The notes below the pieces were generated by a model. The model was given only the letters and a program-made list of their open reading frames with translations. It searched no databases and was not told the DNA's origin. Shown one piece after another: positions 32,618-41,721 of a stretch of DNA of 64,000 bases. A program made the position numbers and the translations under genes. The stretch's first letter is position 1. Every line of letters starts with the position of its first letter. Source of the DNA: Brevibacterium album DSM 18261 (GTDB taxonomy: Bacteria > Actinomycetota > Actinomycetes > Actinomycetales > Brevibacteriaceae); NCBI RefSeq assembly GCF_000426445.1, contig NZ_KE384526.1, forward strand, positions 310,001 through 374,000, given 5' to 3'.

Positions 32618-33427
32618 TCAGCCGGACCGTGCGAGCAGGTCCGTGAGCACGTCCCGCAGGCCGCCGAGCTCCGCGATCACGGCCGCGACCACGTAGACGC
32701 CCACGAGGGAGCCGAGCACCCACTCCCGCGCGGAGCCGGTATTGCCCAGGAGCGGCACGGAGAACAGTCCCGTCCGCCGCCACACCGCATTCAGCCCGGG
32801 AATCCGCGACAGCGCCCGAGGCGGCCTGATGACGAGCGGCCACAGCAGCGGCACGCCGCCTGTCGTGATCATGTCGCCCACGATGTGCACCGCGCAGCCC
32901 ATGCCCACGGCCAGCGGCAGCACCCACCCCGCGGTGGGGAACTGCAGGGCGAGATAGGCGCCCGCGGCGAGCGCGAGCAGCCACGGCCACACCCGTCCCA
33001 GCCGGGAGATCCGCAGGGCGTCGAAGGCGAAGGCCGCCAGGACGACGCCGAGGAGACCCGCGCCGAGTGCCAGCTCGACGCCTGCGATCGTCACCGTGAA
33101 CTGCCCGATGAGCCACGTGAGGAGCACGAACACGGCGATCCCGAACAGCGAATGGGTGCCGCGCCGGTGCCCGCCGGAAAGGCGTCCGATGATGCGGCAC
33201 AGCACCTCGGTGGGCCCCGGGAACGGTCCGAAGCCGGGCAGCGAGTTCGCGATCGAGCCGTTGTGGTGGTCGATGTCCGGCAGGAGGGCGGCGCCCGCGG
33301 TCATGAGGGTCACGGCGATGACCTCAGGCGCGCTCACCCCCTCGACGAGACCGAGTGCGAGGCCCGAGGTGCCTGCGACGGCGATGCCGAGTGCGGCCCC
33401 GGTGGAGGCATGGTGTGCGCCCATCAT
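32618..33427 (-). CDS. Inner-membrane metal-dependent hydrolase (DUF457/YdjM-like)
   Basis: A 269-residue polytopic protein with the conserved residues of the LexA-regulated YdjM/DUF457 family: HHASTG at the N-terminus, LLPDIDHHNGSIA near 50, HRRGTHSLFG near 90 and VHIVGDMITTGGVPLLWPL near 180. The His/Asp set points to a membrane-embedded metalloenzyme. It stands alone between convergent or divergent neighbours. The physiological substrate of the family is unclear. Confidence 0.8.
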   Translation of the reverse strand: MMGAHHASTGAALGIAVAGTSGLALGLVEGVSAPEVIAVTLMTAGAALLPDIDHHNGSIANSLPGFGPFPGPTEVLCRIIGRLSGGHRRGTHSLFGIAVFVLLTWLIGQFTVTIAGVELALGAGLLGVVLAAFAFDALRISRLGRVWPWLLALAAGAYLALQFPTAGWVLPLAVGMGCAVHIVGDMITTGGVPLLWPLVIRPPRALSRIPGLNAVWRRTGLFSVPLLGNTGSAREWVLGSLVGVYVVAAVIAELGGLRDVLTDLLARSG

Positions 33428-33531
33428 GACGGTGCTGATGTCCTTCTGCTGAGGGGAAGTGAGAAGGACGCCAGGCTATAGGGAGGGACGGACACGAGAA
33501 ATCGGAGCGGCCCCCTGAACGTCCGCCGAAC

Positions 33532-34491
33532 CTAGCGCCCCCTGATCCGCTCCAGGGCGCTGTAGGCGTTGAACGTCCTCCCGCGGTTGAAGCCCACCAC
33601 CGTGAGCCCGAGCTCCTGCCCCAGGTCTACCGCCAGCGATGAGGGCGCACTCACGGCCGAGAGCACCGGGATGCCTGCCATCGCCGCCTTCTGCACGAGT
33701 TCGAAGCTCGCCCGCCCGGAGACCTGCAGGACGGTGTCGCCCAGCGGCAGCAGATCCTCCTTCAGCGCCCAGCCCAGCACCTTGTCCACGGCGTTGTGAC
33801 GGCCCACGTCCTCGCGCAGGCACAGCAGCTCCGTCTGCTGCGGAGCGGGCGGGGGCACCGCCGAGGCCTCCTCCTCGCTCCCCGCCGCGCCGCTCAGACC
33901 GCCCCCGGCCGGGGCCTCCCCGGCATCCAGCGCCTCGGCGGAGTCGGGTGCCGCGGGCAGATCGATGATGCGGAAGAGCCCGGCCGCGTGCACTCCCCCG
34001 GTCGAATCGAAGAGCGCCTGCTCCGCCCGGAGCGCATCGGGCAGGCCCAGCAGCGTGGCGGGCTCCACGAACGGGCGCAGCCGGCCGAGCGGATACCGGG
34101 ACACCTTCTGCACCGCCTCGATGGAGGCCGTGCCGCAGATGCCGCAGGCGCTCGAGGTGTAGACCTGCCTCTGCCGGTACGTCACGGGGTCCCAGGTGCC
34201 GGGTTCCAGGGAGACGCCGGCAACGTTGAGATTGCGGCTGCCATCAGGGTCGAGCCCCGCGGAGAAGTCGATCTCGCGCACCTGGTCGCGGTGCGTGATG
34301 ACGCCCTCCGTGAGGAGGAACCCCATCACGAGCTCGACATCGCTGCCCGGCGTGCGCATCGTCACGGTGAACTGCTCGCCGTCGAGGCGCACCTCCAGCG
34401 GCTCCTCCCCGGCGAGCCTGTCCGCACGCGCCCGCACGAGGCCGTTCGCGTCGAAGCGGTGTGCACGCGTCCGCACGGTCATCCGCGTCAT
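33532..34491 (-). CDS. fdhD: Formate dehydrogenase accessory sulfurtransferase
   Basis: The 319-residue cytoplasmic protein carries sulfur from the desulfurase to the molybdenum cofactor of formate dehydrogenase. The active CxxC loop is SSACGICGTASIE (cysteines about 116 and 119), preceded by MGFLLTEGVI. The C-terminal half shows REDVGRHNAVDKVLG and the SGRASFELVQKAAMAGIPVL segment. A poorly conserved Ala/Gly/Glu/Pro insert of about 45 residues (about 185-228) makes it longer than usual. It is the last gene of the moaC operon, coupled by a 4-base overlap. Confidence 0.92.
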   Translation of the reverse strand: MTRMTVRTRAHRFDANGLVRARADRLAGEEPLEVRLDGEQFTVTMRTPGSDVELVMGFLLTEGVITHRDQVREIDFSAGLDPDGSRNLNVAGVSLEPGTWDPVTYRQRQVYTSSACGICGTASIEAVQKVSRYPLGRLRPFVEPATLLGLPDALRAEQALFDSTGGVHAAGLFRIIDLPAAPDSAEALDAGEAPAGGGLSGAAGSEEEASAVPPPAPQQTELLCLREDVGRHNAVDKVLGWALKEDLLPLGDTVLQVSGRASFELVQKAAMAGIPVLSAVSAPSSLAVDLGQELGLTVVGFNRGRTFNAYSALERIRGR

Positions 34492-35687
34492 GGTCCTTCA
34501 TCCCTCCTCGCTGATGTCTGCGACCCTGCCGAGGCCTGTTCTCCGGTCGAGGCTGGGGCCGGAGTCGGGGCCGAGCCGGAGACCGAGGCCGGGACCGAAC
34601 GCGCCGCCCCCGCCGTCGCGCTGCTCCCGATCCGCCGCTCCCACGCCTCGTAGCCGCCGATCACATCGACAGCGTCTATGCCGGCTCCCCGCAGCGCATG
34701 GACAGCCCGGACCGAGCGCGTGCCCGCGGCGCAGAACACATAGCAGATCTCTCCCGCGCCGACGCCGCCCATCGCTCCCGCCGGATCGGCCTCGATCATC
34801 TCGACCGGCACGTGCACCGACCCCGGGACGGTGCCCGCGGCCCGCTCCTCCGCGGTCCGCACGTCGATGACAAGCGGCCGGGCACCGGAAGCGCCGAGCA
34901 CAGAGGCGAGCTCTTCGACGATCACCGCAGGCGGCAGGCCGGCCCCCACCTCGGCCGCGGTCTGCGGTCTCCGCACGGCGGGGTGGGGGTGCAGGGGCAC
35001 CGTCTCCCAGTCGGCGGTGAGCATGTCATAGACCGCGATCCGGCCGATGAGCGGGCTGCCCAGGCCGATGATGAGCTTGAGCGCCTCCGCGGCCATCGCG
35101 ACGCCGAGGATGCCGGGCACCACCGGCAGCACCCCGGCCTGTGCGCACGAGGGCACCGTTCCCGGCGCGGGAAGGACGGGGAAGGCGTCCCGGTACACGG
35201 GCCCGCGCGCGGCGTCGAAGACGCTCAGCTGCCCGCCCGAGCCCATCACGGAGGCCCACACATGGGGAATTCCGAGCAGCGTCGCGGCATCCGAGACGAG
35301 ACAGCGGGTGGCGAAGTCGTCGGCACCGTCGAGCACGAGGTCCCAGCCGCGCACGAGCTCGAGCGCGTTCCGGGCCGTCAGTCTCGTCTCGAAGGTCTCG
35401 ACGCGGATCTCGGGATTGAGCGCGGACAGGGTCTCACGGGCGGAGTCCGTCTTGGGCCGGCCCACCGATGCCGTGGTGTGCACGATCTGGCGGTGCAGAT
35501 TGCTCAGCTCCACGACGTCGTCATCGACGAGCCCCACGGTCCCCACACCGGCGGCGGCGAGGTAGAGCGCCGCCGGGGAGCCGAGGCCTCCGGCACCCAC
35601 CAGCAGGACCTTCGCCTCGCTCAGCCGCCGCTGGCCGTCGACGCCCACCCCGGGTACGCGCATCTGCCGGACGTAGCGCTCGCTCAT
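34488..35687 (-). CDS. moeB: MoeB/ThiF-type adenylyltransferase with rhodanese domain
   Basis: The 399-residue enzyme adenylates the C-terminus of the molybdopterin-synthase small subunit and supplies sulfur. The E1-like domain (1-250) has the nucleotide loop GAGGLGSPAALYLAAAG, the R of NLHRQIVHTT, and DGADDFATR; the PSCAQAGVLPVVPG loop holds the adenylation-site cysteine region. The rhodanese domain (about 260-365) has CAAGTRS as catalytic loop. A Ser/Ala/Pro-rich tail of about 35 residues ends it. It overlaps both neighbours by 4 bases. The two-domain form is common in actinobacteria. Confidence 0.88.
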   Translation of the reverse strand: MSERYVRQMRVPGVGVDGQRRLSEAKVLLVGAGGLGSPAALYLAAAGVGTVGLVDDDVVELSNLHRQIVHTTASVGRPKTDSARETLSALNPEIRVETFETRLTARNALELVRGWDLVLDGADDFATRCLVSDAATLLGIPHVWASVMGSGGQLSVFDAARGPVYRDAFPVLPAPGTVPSCAQAGVLPVVPGILGVAMAAEALKLIIGLGSPLIGRIAVYDMLTADWETVPLHPHPAVRRPQTAAEVGAGLPPAVIVEELASVLGASGARPLVIDVRTAEERAAGTVPGSVHVPVEMIEADPAGAMGGVGAGEICYVFCAAGTRSVRAVHALRGAGIDAVDVIGGYEAWERRIGSSATAGAARSVPASVSGSAPTPAPASTGEQASAGSQTSARRDEGP

Positions 35688-36958
35688 CGGAGCCCCGGCC
35701 AGTCGTGCCCGCCGTCGGAGTAGAACTGCTCCTTCCAGATGGGGACGCTCTCCTTGATCGCATCGACGAGTGCGGAGGCGGCGGCGAAGGCCTCCGCGCG
35801 ATGGGCGCTCGCGACGGCGACGACGAGCGCAGACTCCCCCAGGGCCAGCCGCCCGACCCGATGCGAGGCGAAGATCCGCGCCCGCGGGTGCGCGGCCGCG
35901 ACAGCCTCGGCGGTGCGAGCGAGGATCGCTCCGGCATCGGGGTGCGCGGTGTAGGCCAGCCCCGTCACACCGGCCCGCCCCGAGTCGTGATCGCGGATGA
36001 TCCCGTTGAACACGACCGAGGCGCCGGTCCCGGAGGAGACGACCGCGGCCTCGGCAGCAGCGGAGTCCAGCGGCGCCTCCGTCACGCCCGCGTGCACCAC
36101 CTCGCCGGCGACGGCACCTGCGGGGTCGGAGTCTGTTCCCCCGGGGGCCGCGGCATCGGCGCCCGGGGAATCGGGGGCAGGGCCCGCCGAGGTGGGGGCA
36201 GGGCTCCCGGAGGTGAAGGCATGGGAGACCGCACTGCCGGAGACATTGCCGCCGGAGGCCGCCTGCCGCCGTTCGTCGGGGTGATCGCGAAGATCCTCGA
36301 TCTGGGCCTGGACGTGATGGATGAGGGTGTCGAGCACCGTGACCCCGTCCCTCACTCCCCCGCGCGAGCCCGGGAGGTTGACGACGAAGGTCCGGTCGCG
36401 GACGCCGGCCACACCGCGGCTCATGACCGCGTAGTCGAGCTTCTTGAGGCCGTACTCCCAGATGGCGTGCATGATGCCCGGGACCTCGTAGTCGAGGCGC
36501 GCGGAAGTGAGCTGCGGGGTCGCATCGTCCGGGTTCAGCCCGGTCCCGCCGCTCGTGACGATGATGCGCGGACGCGCGTCCCAGGGCAGCTCGGCGAGGT
36601 AGTGGTCGAGGGCGCGGCCCACGGGCTCGCCGTCGGCGACGATGACGGGATCCGGGCAGTCGTAGCCCAGCCCGCGGAGCCAGGCGACGGCGACGGGGCC
36701 GGCGGTGTCCTCAGCCCGGCCCTCGGCACAGCTCGTGGAGGCGACGAGGACGATGGCGCTGCGGCCGGCGCCGAAGTCCGGTGCGCGCTTGGGCGGGTGC
36801 GCTCCCGGGGTGTAGACCTGCGCGTGCGGGATGCGGTGCTGCGCCCGGCTGCCGGGCTGAGTCCGGGCCGGGGCCACAGGATGGGCCTGAGCCTCGGGCT
36901 GAGCCTGGGCCTCGGACTGCGCCTGGGCCGCCTCGGGGAGAGTGGGCCCCTCCGTCAT
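35684..36958 (-). CDS. MogA/MoaB-MoaE fusion for molybdenum cofactor synthesis
   Basis: The 424-residue protein joins two enzymes. The N-terminal part (about 45-205) is a MogA/MoaB-type molybdopterin adenylyltransferase: [37 protein letters not shown] and [18 protein letters not shown] long low-complexity linker (about 205-280) leads to MoaE, the molybdopterin synthase large subunit, with [39 protein letters not shown] and [14 protein letters not shown]. The catalytic lysine of the KESVPIWK motif is present. It sits between moaC and the moeB-like gene with 4-base overlaps. No MoaD is visible in the window. Confidence 0.88.
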   Translation of the reverse strand: MTEGPTLPEAAQAQSEAQAQPEAQAHPVAPARTQPGSRAQHRIPHAQVYTPGAHPPKRAPDFGAGRSAIVLVASTSCAEGRAEDTAGPVAVAWLRGLGYDCPDPVIVADGEPVGRALDHYLAELPWDARPRIIVTSGGTGLNPDDATPQLTSARLDYEVPGIMHAIWEYGLKKLDYAVMSRGVAGVRDRTFVVNLPGSRGGVRDGVTVLDTLIHHVQAQIEDLRDHPDERRQAASGGNVSGSAVSHAFTSGSPAPTSAGPAPDSPGADAAAPGGTDSDPAGAVAGEVVHAGVTEAPLDSAAAEAAVVSSGTGASVVFNGIIRDHDSGRAGVTGLAYTAHPDAGAILARTAEAVAAAHPRARIFASHRVGRLALGESALVVAVASAHRAEAFAAASALVDAIKESVPIWKEQFYSDGGHDWPGLR

Positions 36959-37470
36959 ACCCGCACCCAGTCCCCGCCGGTGCCGCCGGATTTCGCGAGG
37001 ACCCCGGTCTCCGCGATGACGGCGCCGCGGTCAAGGGCCTTGACCATGTCGTAGAGCGTCAGCGCCGCCACGGAGGCCGCTGTGAGCGCCTCCATCTCCA
37101 CACCGGTCACACCCGTGGTCTTCACGAGGGCGTCGACGATGATCTCGGAGGGTGCATCGCCCTCTCCCGGTCCGATGTCCACCGTCACCTTCGACAGGGG
37201 CAGCGGATGGCAGAGCGGGATGAGCTCGGAGGTCCTCTTCGCGGCCATGATGCCGGCGATCCGGGCGACGGCGGCGGCGTCCCCCTTGGGCAGGGTGCCG
37301 TCGAAGACCTGAGCCACGACCTCCGGGGTCGTCACCAGCCGCGAATGCGCCCGAGCGGTCCGCGTGGTGACGGCCTTCCCGCTCACGTCGACCATGTGCG
37401 CGGAGCCGTCCTCCCGCACATGGGTGAGCCGCCCCTCCCGACGTGCGTCCTCGTGCCCTGCAGTGCCCAC
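36955..37470 (-). CDS. moaC: Cyclic pyranopterin monophosphate synthase
   Basis: The 171-residue enzyme performs the second half of the conversion of GTP to cPMP. Signature segments are [36 protein letters not shown] with the active-site His, [18 protein letters not shown] and [10 protein letters not shown] with the catalytic Lys. The GTG at 37470 is chosen because CAGGAG lies 9 bases upstream and it fits family length; the open frame extends farther. First gene of the cofactor operon. Confidence 0.93.
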   Translation of the reverse strand: MGTAGHEDARREGRLTHVREDGSAHMVDVSGKAVTTRTARAHSRLVTTPEVVAQVFDGTLPKGDAAAVARIAGIMAAKRTSELIPLCHPLPLSKVTVDIGPGEGDAPSEIIVDALVKTTGVTGVEMEALTAASVAALTLYDMVKALDRGAVIAETGVLAKSGGTGGDWVRV

Positions 37471-37583
37471 GTTCTCACGCTCCTGTGCCGTGTCCTCTGT
37501 CTCGCGCGCCCCGCGGTCCGGCCCCGCGGCACCGCTCTCTGACTCTGGAGTCCATCGTAGTCCGCGGGACGGACGCACCGGCT

Positions 37584-37655
37584 CCCGCCTCGGGCACGGC
37601 TGACGAGCCCGCCTCGGGCACGGTTGGCGGGTCCGGCCTCGGGACACTGGCCCGT
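37584..37655. repeat. Tandem 24-bp repeat, about 2.5 copies
   Basis: The unit beginning CCCGCCTCGGGCACGG occurs at 37584 and 37608, with a degenerate third copy from 37632. It fills the gap between the MHS transporter stop and moaC. No function is apparent. Confidence 0.7.
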
Positions 37656-37666
37656 GAAGGCAGCTC

Positions 37667-39040
37667 TCAGTCCCCCAGCGTGGTCGTGGAGACGCGCTTC
37701 ACGTGGCCGGCGGTGAGGAGCAGGCCTGCGAGGGAGAGCAGTCCGCCGAGGGCGACGTAGCCGGAGATCGCCGCGCTGGAGCCGAACTGCCCCAGCAGCG
37801 CGGTCGCGATGGTGGGCGAGAGCCCGCCGCCGAGGACTGCGCCCAGGTTGTAGGACAGCGCCACGCCCGAATAGCGGTACTCGGGGCGGAAGAGGCTCAC
37901 GTAGTAGGCGGCCATGGGACCGAAGACGAAGCTCAGGCCGATGTAGGCGAAGACCATCGCGAGGTAGAGCAGCGCGGGCGTCGCGGTGTCGAAGAGCCAG
38001 AAGAAGGGGAAGGCCCACAGCACCTGGAAGATCGCACCGCCGGCCATGATGCGGACGAGGCCGTACCGATCGGCGAGCCAGCCGGCGACGAAGACGGCGA
38101 CGAGCATGCCGACGGAGCCCGTGAGGCTGGAGAGCAGCAGGGTGTTGCGATCCATGCCGAGGGTCTGCGTGCCGTAGGAGGTGGAGAACGAGTTGACGAT
38201 GAAGATGAAGGTGTTGAAGCCCATGTTCACCAGCACGCCGCCGATCACCAGCGGCAGCGCCGTGGAGAGCACGCCCACCAGCGGCACTCGAGCCACGGTA
38301 GACTTCTTCGCCAGCTGCGAGAACACCGGGCTCTCGGAGATGCCGAGGCGCACGTAGATGCCGATTCCGATGAGCACGGCGGAGGCGAGGAAGGGGATCC
38401 GCCACCCCCATTCGACGAACTGGTCGCCGGTGAGGGCCGCGACGAGGTTGAAGAACCCGATGCCCAGGATGCTGCCGATGGGCGAGCCCGAGGTGACGAA
38501 GGAGCCGTAGAACGCCTTGCGGCCGGCGGGGGCGTGCTCGGTGACCATGAGGAAGGCGCCGGACTGCTCGCCGCCCATGAAGAAGCCCTGTGCGATGCGC
38601 ATCGTGACGAGCAGGATCGGGGCGAGGATGCCCACGGTCTGGTAGGTGGGGAGCAGGCCGATGGCGACCGTCGCCACACCGGTCGCCACGAGGGAGATCA
38701 CGAGCATGGTCTTGCGGGAGAAGCGGTCGCCGAAGTGCCCGAAGGCGATGCCGCCGAGCGGCCTGGCCAGGAAGCCCGCGCCGAAGGTCATGAACGACAG
38801 GAGCGTGCCGACGAGCGGGTCCGACTCCGGGAAGAACAGCTGCGGGAAGACCAGGCCGGCGGCGAGGCCGAAGATGAGGAAGTCGTAGAGCTCCACACCC
38901 GTGCCGATGGCGCTGGCACCGGCGATCCTGCGCATCTCCCGGGGAGAGGTGGTGTGCTGCTGGGCGGCAGCGGTGGTGCCCACAGACCCGTCCGGCCGGT
39001 CCGGACCGCCTGCGGCATCGGTCACCGTCGAAGAACTCAT
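37667..39040 (-). CDS. MFS transporter, metabolite:H+ symporter (MHS) type
   Basis: The 457-residue protein has 12 predicted membrane spans and MHS hallmarks: [20 protein letters not shown] in the first span, [18 protein letters not shown] as the loop 2-3 signature, and [20 protein letters not shown]. Relatives import dicarboxylates, proline, shikimate and similar acids. ATG at 39040 follows GGGGAGAG by about five bases. It stands upstream of the moaC operon on the same strand, 196 bases away; a shared transcript is possible but not required. Confidence 0.85.
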   Translation of the reverse strand: MSSSTVTDAAGGPDRPDGSVGTTAAAQQHTTSPREMRRIAGASAIGTGVELYDFLIFGLAAGLVFPQLFFPESDPLVGTLLSFMTFGAGFLARPLGGIAFGHFGDRFSRKTMLVISLVATGVATVAIGLLPTYQTVGILAPILLVTMRIAQGFFMGGEQSGAFLMVTEHAPAGRKAFYGSFVTSGSPIGSILGIGFFNLVAALTGDQFVEWGWRIPFLASAVLIGIGIYVRLGISESPVFSQLAKKSTVARVPLVGVLSTALPLVIGGVLVNMGFNTFIFIVNSFSTSYGTQTLGMDRNTLLLSSLTGSVGMLVAVFVAGWLADRYGLVRIMAGGAIFQVLWAFPFFWLFDTATPALLYLAMVFAYIGLSFVFGPMAAYYVSLFRPEYRYSGVALSYNLGAVLGGGLSPTIATALLGQFGSSAAISGYVALGGLLSLAGLLLTAGHVKRVSTTTLGD

Positions 39041-39470
39041 GGGCTCTCCCCTGTTCGCTGTTCGTGGGTTCGGAATGCGACGCCCGAGGCCGGGTGGCCC
39101 CCGCACACGCATGTGCACCGCCCGAGTGCGGCGCCGCGACATCCTCCCCGATCCGCAGAGTTCGCGTCGGCTCCGCCCTCATGGCGAGACGGCCCGTGCG
39201 GTCCTCCACTAGGCTGGCGCCTCGCTGCGCTCAGCAAAAAAACTAGGGCCCCTAGGAAATTCCATAGGCGCCGCCCCACACCTGCCTCCCGGTCGGCCGG
39301 GCAGTGCCGAAGGCTGTGGCCTCCGGCACGAATCGTGCGATGTCCACATCGCCACGGTAGAGGCATATGTGTGGAGATGTCACCCAACATCTCCACACAA
39401 ACAGGGGTCTTGCGGACATGTTGGACGACATCTCCACGGAACGGGAGAAGTGCGAGCTGCCGCTGACCTG
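39041..39470. promoter_or_regulatory. Intergenic region with operator-like palindromes
   Basis: The 430 bases upstream of the MHS transporter gene carry no gene. They contain GCGATGT-CC-ACATCGC (39337-39352), the perfect 11-bp inverted repeat TGTGGAGATGT-N6-ACATCTCCACA (39370-39397) and a related inverted copy around 39413-39440. All share an ATGT/ACAT core, suggesting several sites for one dimeric regulator of the transporter. Confidence 0.6.
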
Positions 39471-39830
39471 TCAGAGTCCCCGCATGGTCCGCAGCATCCA
39501 GCGCAGATAGGCCTGCGAGCCCAGAGCGAGCCCGGCGAAGGCAACGAGCAACGCCGCGAGACCGGGCATCGCAGGATGAAAAGCTCGCGTGCTGAGAGCG
39601 TGCAACAGGATGGGCATCAGGACCGCCGTGCCGGCGAGACCCACGACGAGGCAGATCGCACGGACGACGATCCCGGCTGCGCGACCGGCCCTGCCCGCCC
39701 TCAGGAACTCCTCGGGGCGGAAGTGCGTCGGCCCGAAGGGATACGGCTCCACGAATCGATCGCCCGGGTCGAGGTCGGCGCGGATGTACCTGCGGATGAA
39801 GGTCCCGGCGAAGCCGTCCAGCCATCGCAA
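39471..39830 (-). CDS. Small membrane protein, unknown function
   Basis: A possible 119-residue protein with two hydrophobic segments near 50-70 (GIVVRAICLVVGLAGTAVLM) and 85-105 (GLAALLVAFAGLALGSQAYL). The first 45 residues are soluble and the C-terminus is basic (RWMLRTMRGL). The start would be a TTG at 39830 with a GGCAGGGA upstream. No family is recognisable; it may be coupled loosely to the GltS-type gene upstream. Confidence 0.45.
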   Translation of the reverse strand: MRWLDGFAGTFIRRYIRADLDPGDRFVEPYPFGPTHFRPEEFLRAGRAGRAAGIVVRAICLVVGLAGTAVLMPILLHALSTRAFHPAMPGLAALLVAFAGLALGSQAYLRWMLRTMRGL

Positions 39831-39955
39831 TCCCTGCCGCGCTGCCCCAGACTGCCCGAGCGGGGGCCTTGGGGAGGATCACAGGGGTGAGCCCATATGG
39901 CCTCGGGAATACCTCACCCAGAGCGCCGGCCGTCATGGCCTGTGGACCTTCGGTC

Positions 39956-41320
39956 TCACACCCCCGCGGCCACCTGCGCCCCGGCCTTCCGATTCATCCG
40001 CGCGATGACGAGCGCCACGGCCAGCGCCGCCACCGTGATGCCGCCCCAGATGCCCACGACCGCCCACGAGGCACCGGCGATCACGAGGATCGGGGCGAAT
40101 GTCACAGCGGTGACCTCGACGGGGACGACCGGGAGATACGCGAGTGAGAAGTCCTCGAGCGTCCGCGACCTGAGCTTGGGGTCGACGATCCGCAGCAGAG
40201 CCATGCCGGTGGCGACGGCGCCGGTCGCCCAGCCCCAGGTGAAGAGCTGGCGCTCGAACCAGCCATCGGCCATCACGCGCGGCGCGATGAACAGCCCGAG
40301 GAGCAGGCAGAGGCCCAGTCCCACGAGGAAGAGGATGAGGAGCGCGACCCAGTGGGTGGCGACGAGGCTGGGCACCACGGACGCGATGCCGCAGACCATC
40401 AGCAGGTCGGTGGACAGCCCGGAGATGGAGCTCATCGAGTCCCGGTCGATGAAGCGGGTGGTGCGCGTAGCCGCGAGGAGCGCGCGGAGCGCGAGGCCGA
40501 CGATGAAAGCGATGGAGAACAGCGGGAAGGACACGGCCGGGACGAGCTCGCCCAGCACCTCGTTGAGGCCGTAGGCCGCGGCGGAGACCGCCGCGATGAT
40601 GCTCGCCTGAAAGGTCAGCGACTCGATGGTGCCGCCGGAGAACATGTGGGTGCCGATGGCCGGACGCTCACGGCTCTGGTCCAGCACCCCCGTGCGCAGG
40701 TCGTCGGGGATCTGCGCCAGCCCCGCGAACTCCTTCGCGTGGCCGCGCGCAGCACCGATCTTCGCCTGGACGATGCCGCCGATCACGCCCACCAGCAGGC
40801 CCACCGTCGCCGAGGTGAAGGCGAGCGACTGCACCGTGGGGTCGCCGGCCTCCGCGAACACTGTGCCGAGAGCGGCAGCTGAGCCGAACCCACCCGCCCA
40901 CCCGGCGAACAGGAGAAGGCCCACATGGTCGGGCGCGCCCAGCAGCGGACCGAGGAGTGCGAGGACGAGCAGCATTCCGACGGCGGTCTGCGCGGCGTAG
41001 ATGAGCACGCCGTAGGAGGCGAAGCCCGCGACGTTCCTGCCGATCTTCAGGACGTTGAAGTCGCTGGAGAGCGCAAGGCAGGCGAAGACGAAGACGATGA
41101 GCAGCGAGGAATAGGTGCCCAGCTGATCGGAGAACGGCAGCCAGCCCAGGACATTGGGGCCGAGGAGGAGCGCCGCGAAACCGGCGATGACACCTGCGGG
41201 GATCATCATCGACTGCAGGAAGCGGACCTTGGCGCGGAGGATCGTCCCCACCGCCAGCAGCGCGCCGATCATTCCGGCATCGACCAGGAGGGCCCAGGGG
41301 CTGAACTCGCTCGTCTCCAT
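39956..41320 (-). CDS. GltS-type sodium/solute symporter
   Basis: A 454-residue protein with about 11 membrane spans in two inverted halves. Features include MMIPAGVIAGFAALLLGPNV, the GWAGGFGSAAALGTVFAEAG hinge region and a SFPLFSIAFIVGLALRALLA span. The family carries glutamate or related acids with sodium; the substrate here is unknown. The ATG at 41320 lies downstream of an approximately 400-base divergent regulatory region shared with the Nramp-like gene. Confidence 0.78.
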   Translation of the reverse strand: METSEFSPWALLVDAGMIGALLAVGTILRAKVRFLQSMMIPAGVIAGFAALLLGPNVLGWLPFSDQLGTYSSLLIVFVFACLALSSDFNVLKIGRNVAGFASYGVLIYAAQTAVGMLLVLALLGPLLGAPDHVGLLLFAGWAGGFGSAAALGTVFAEAGDPTVQSLAFTSATVGLLVGVIGGIVQAKIGAARGHAKEFAGLAQIPDDLRTGVLDQSRERPAIGTHMFSGGTIESLTFQASIIAAVSAAAYGLNEVLGELVPAVSFPLFSIAFIVGLALRALLAATRTTRFIDRDSMSSISGLSTDLLMVCGIASVVPSLVATHWVALLILFLVGLGLCLLLGLFIAPRVMADGWFERQLFTWGWATGAVATGMALLRIVDPKLRSRTLEDFSLAYLPVVPVEVTAVTFAPILVIAGASWAVVGIWGGITVAALAVALVIARMNRKAGAQVAAGV

Positions 41321-41721
41321 CTATCGTCTCCCTTCGAACACGTCAGGCAGCACGGGATCGCCGTGCGTGGGTATGCGCGGGGGACCAGACCGGCTGGGCA
41401 CCGCGCGAGGGGCTGCGGGAGCGCCCCGCAGAGGGCGGGCCGCAGATGGGCCCAGGACAGCCTGAGGGGTGAGGGGGCCGGATGCAAGTCCAGCCGGCCA
41501 GGATCGCGAGGAACGTCCGGGACGCCCTGCGCCGCGGAAGGAGCACGCCGCAGCGATATGCACACACTGCGCACTAATGTTGCGCGATTCGCGCTACACA
41601 TGCCAGACTCATGTGAGCCTCGCCTGCGTCCTCGCACTGCCACCTACCTTGTGACAAGCGAAACGTCGCAGTCCCGGCACCCCTCATATAGGACTGCACA
41701 TTTCGCGCAAGGAAGCCGACC
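41321..41721. promoter_or_regulatory. Divergent regulatory region with 17-bp palindromic motifs
   Basis: The 401 bases between the GltS-type and Nramp-like genes hold TTGCGCG-ATT-CGCGCTA (41580-41596), whose inner 13 bases form a perfect palindrome, and a weaker CTGCACA-TTT-CGCGCAA (41694-41710) that reaches the Nramp ribosome site. The same architecture occurs upstream of the DUF1537-PdxA gene. No other gene is credible in the region. Confidence 0.6.
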
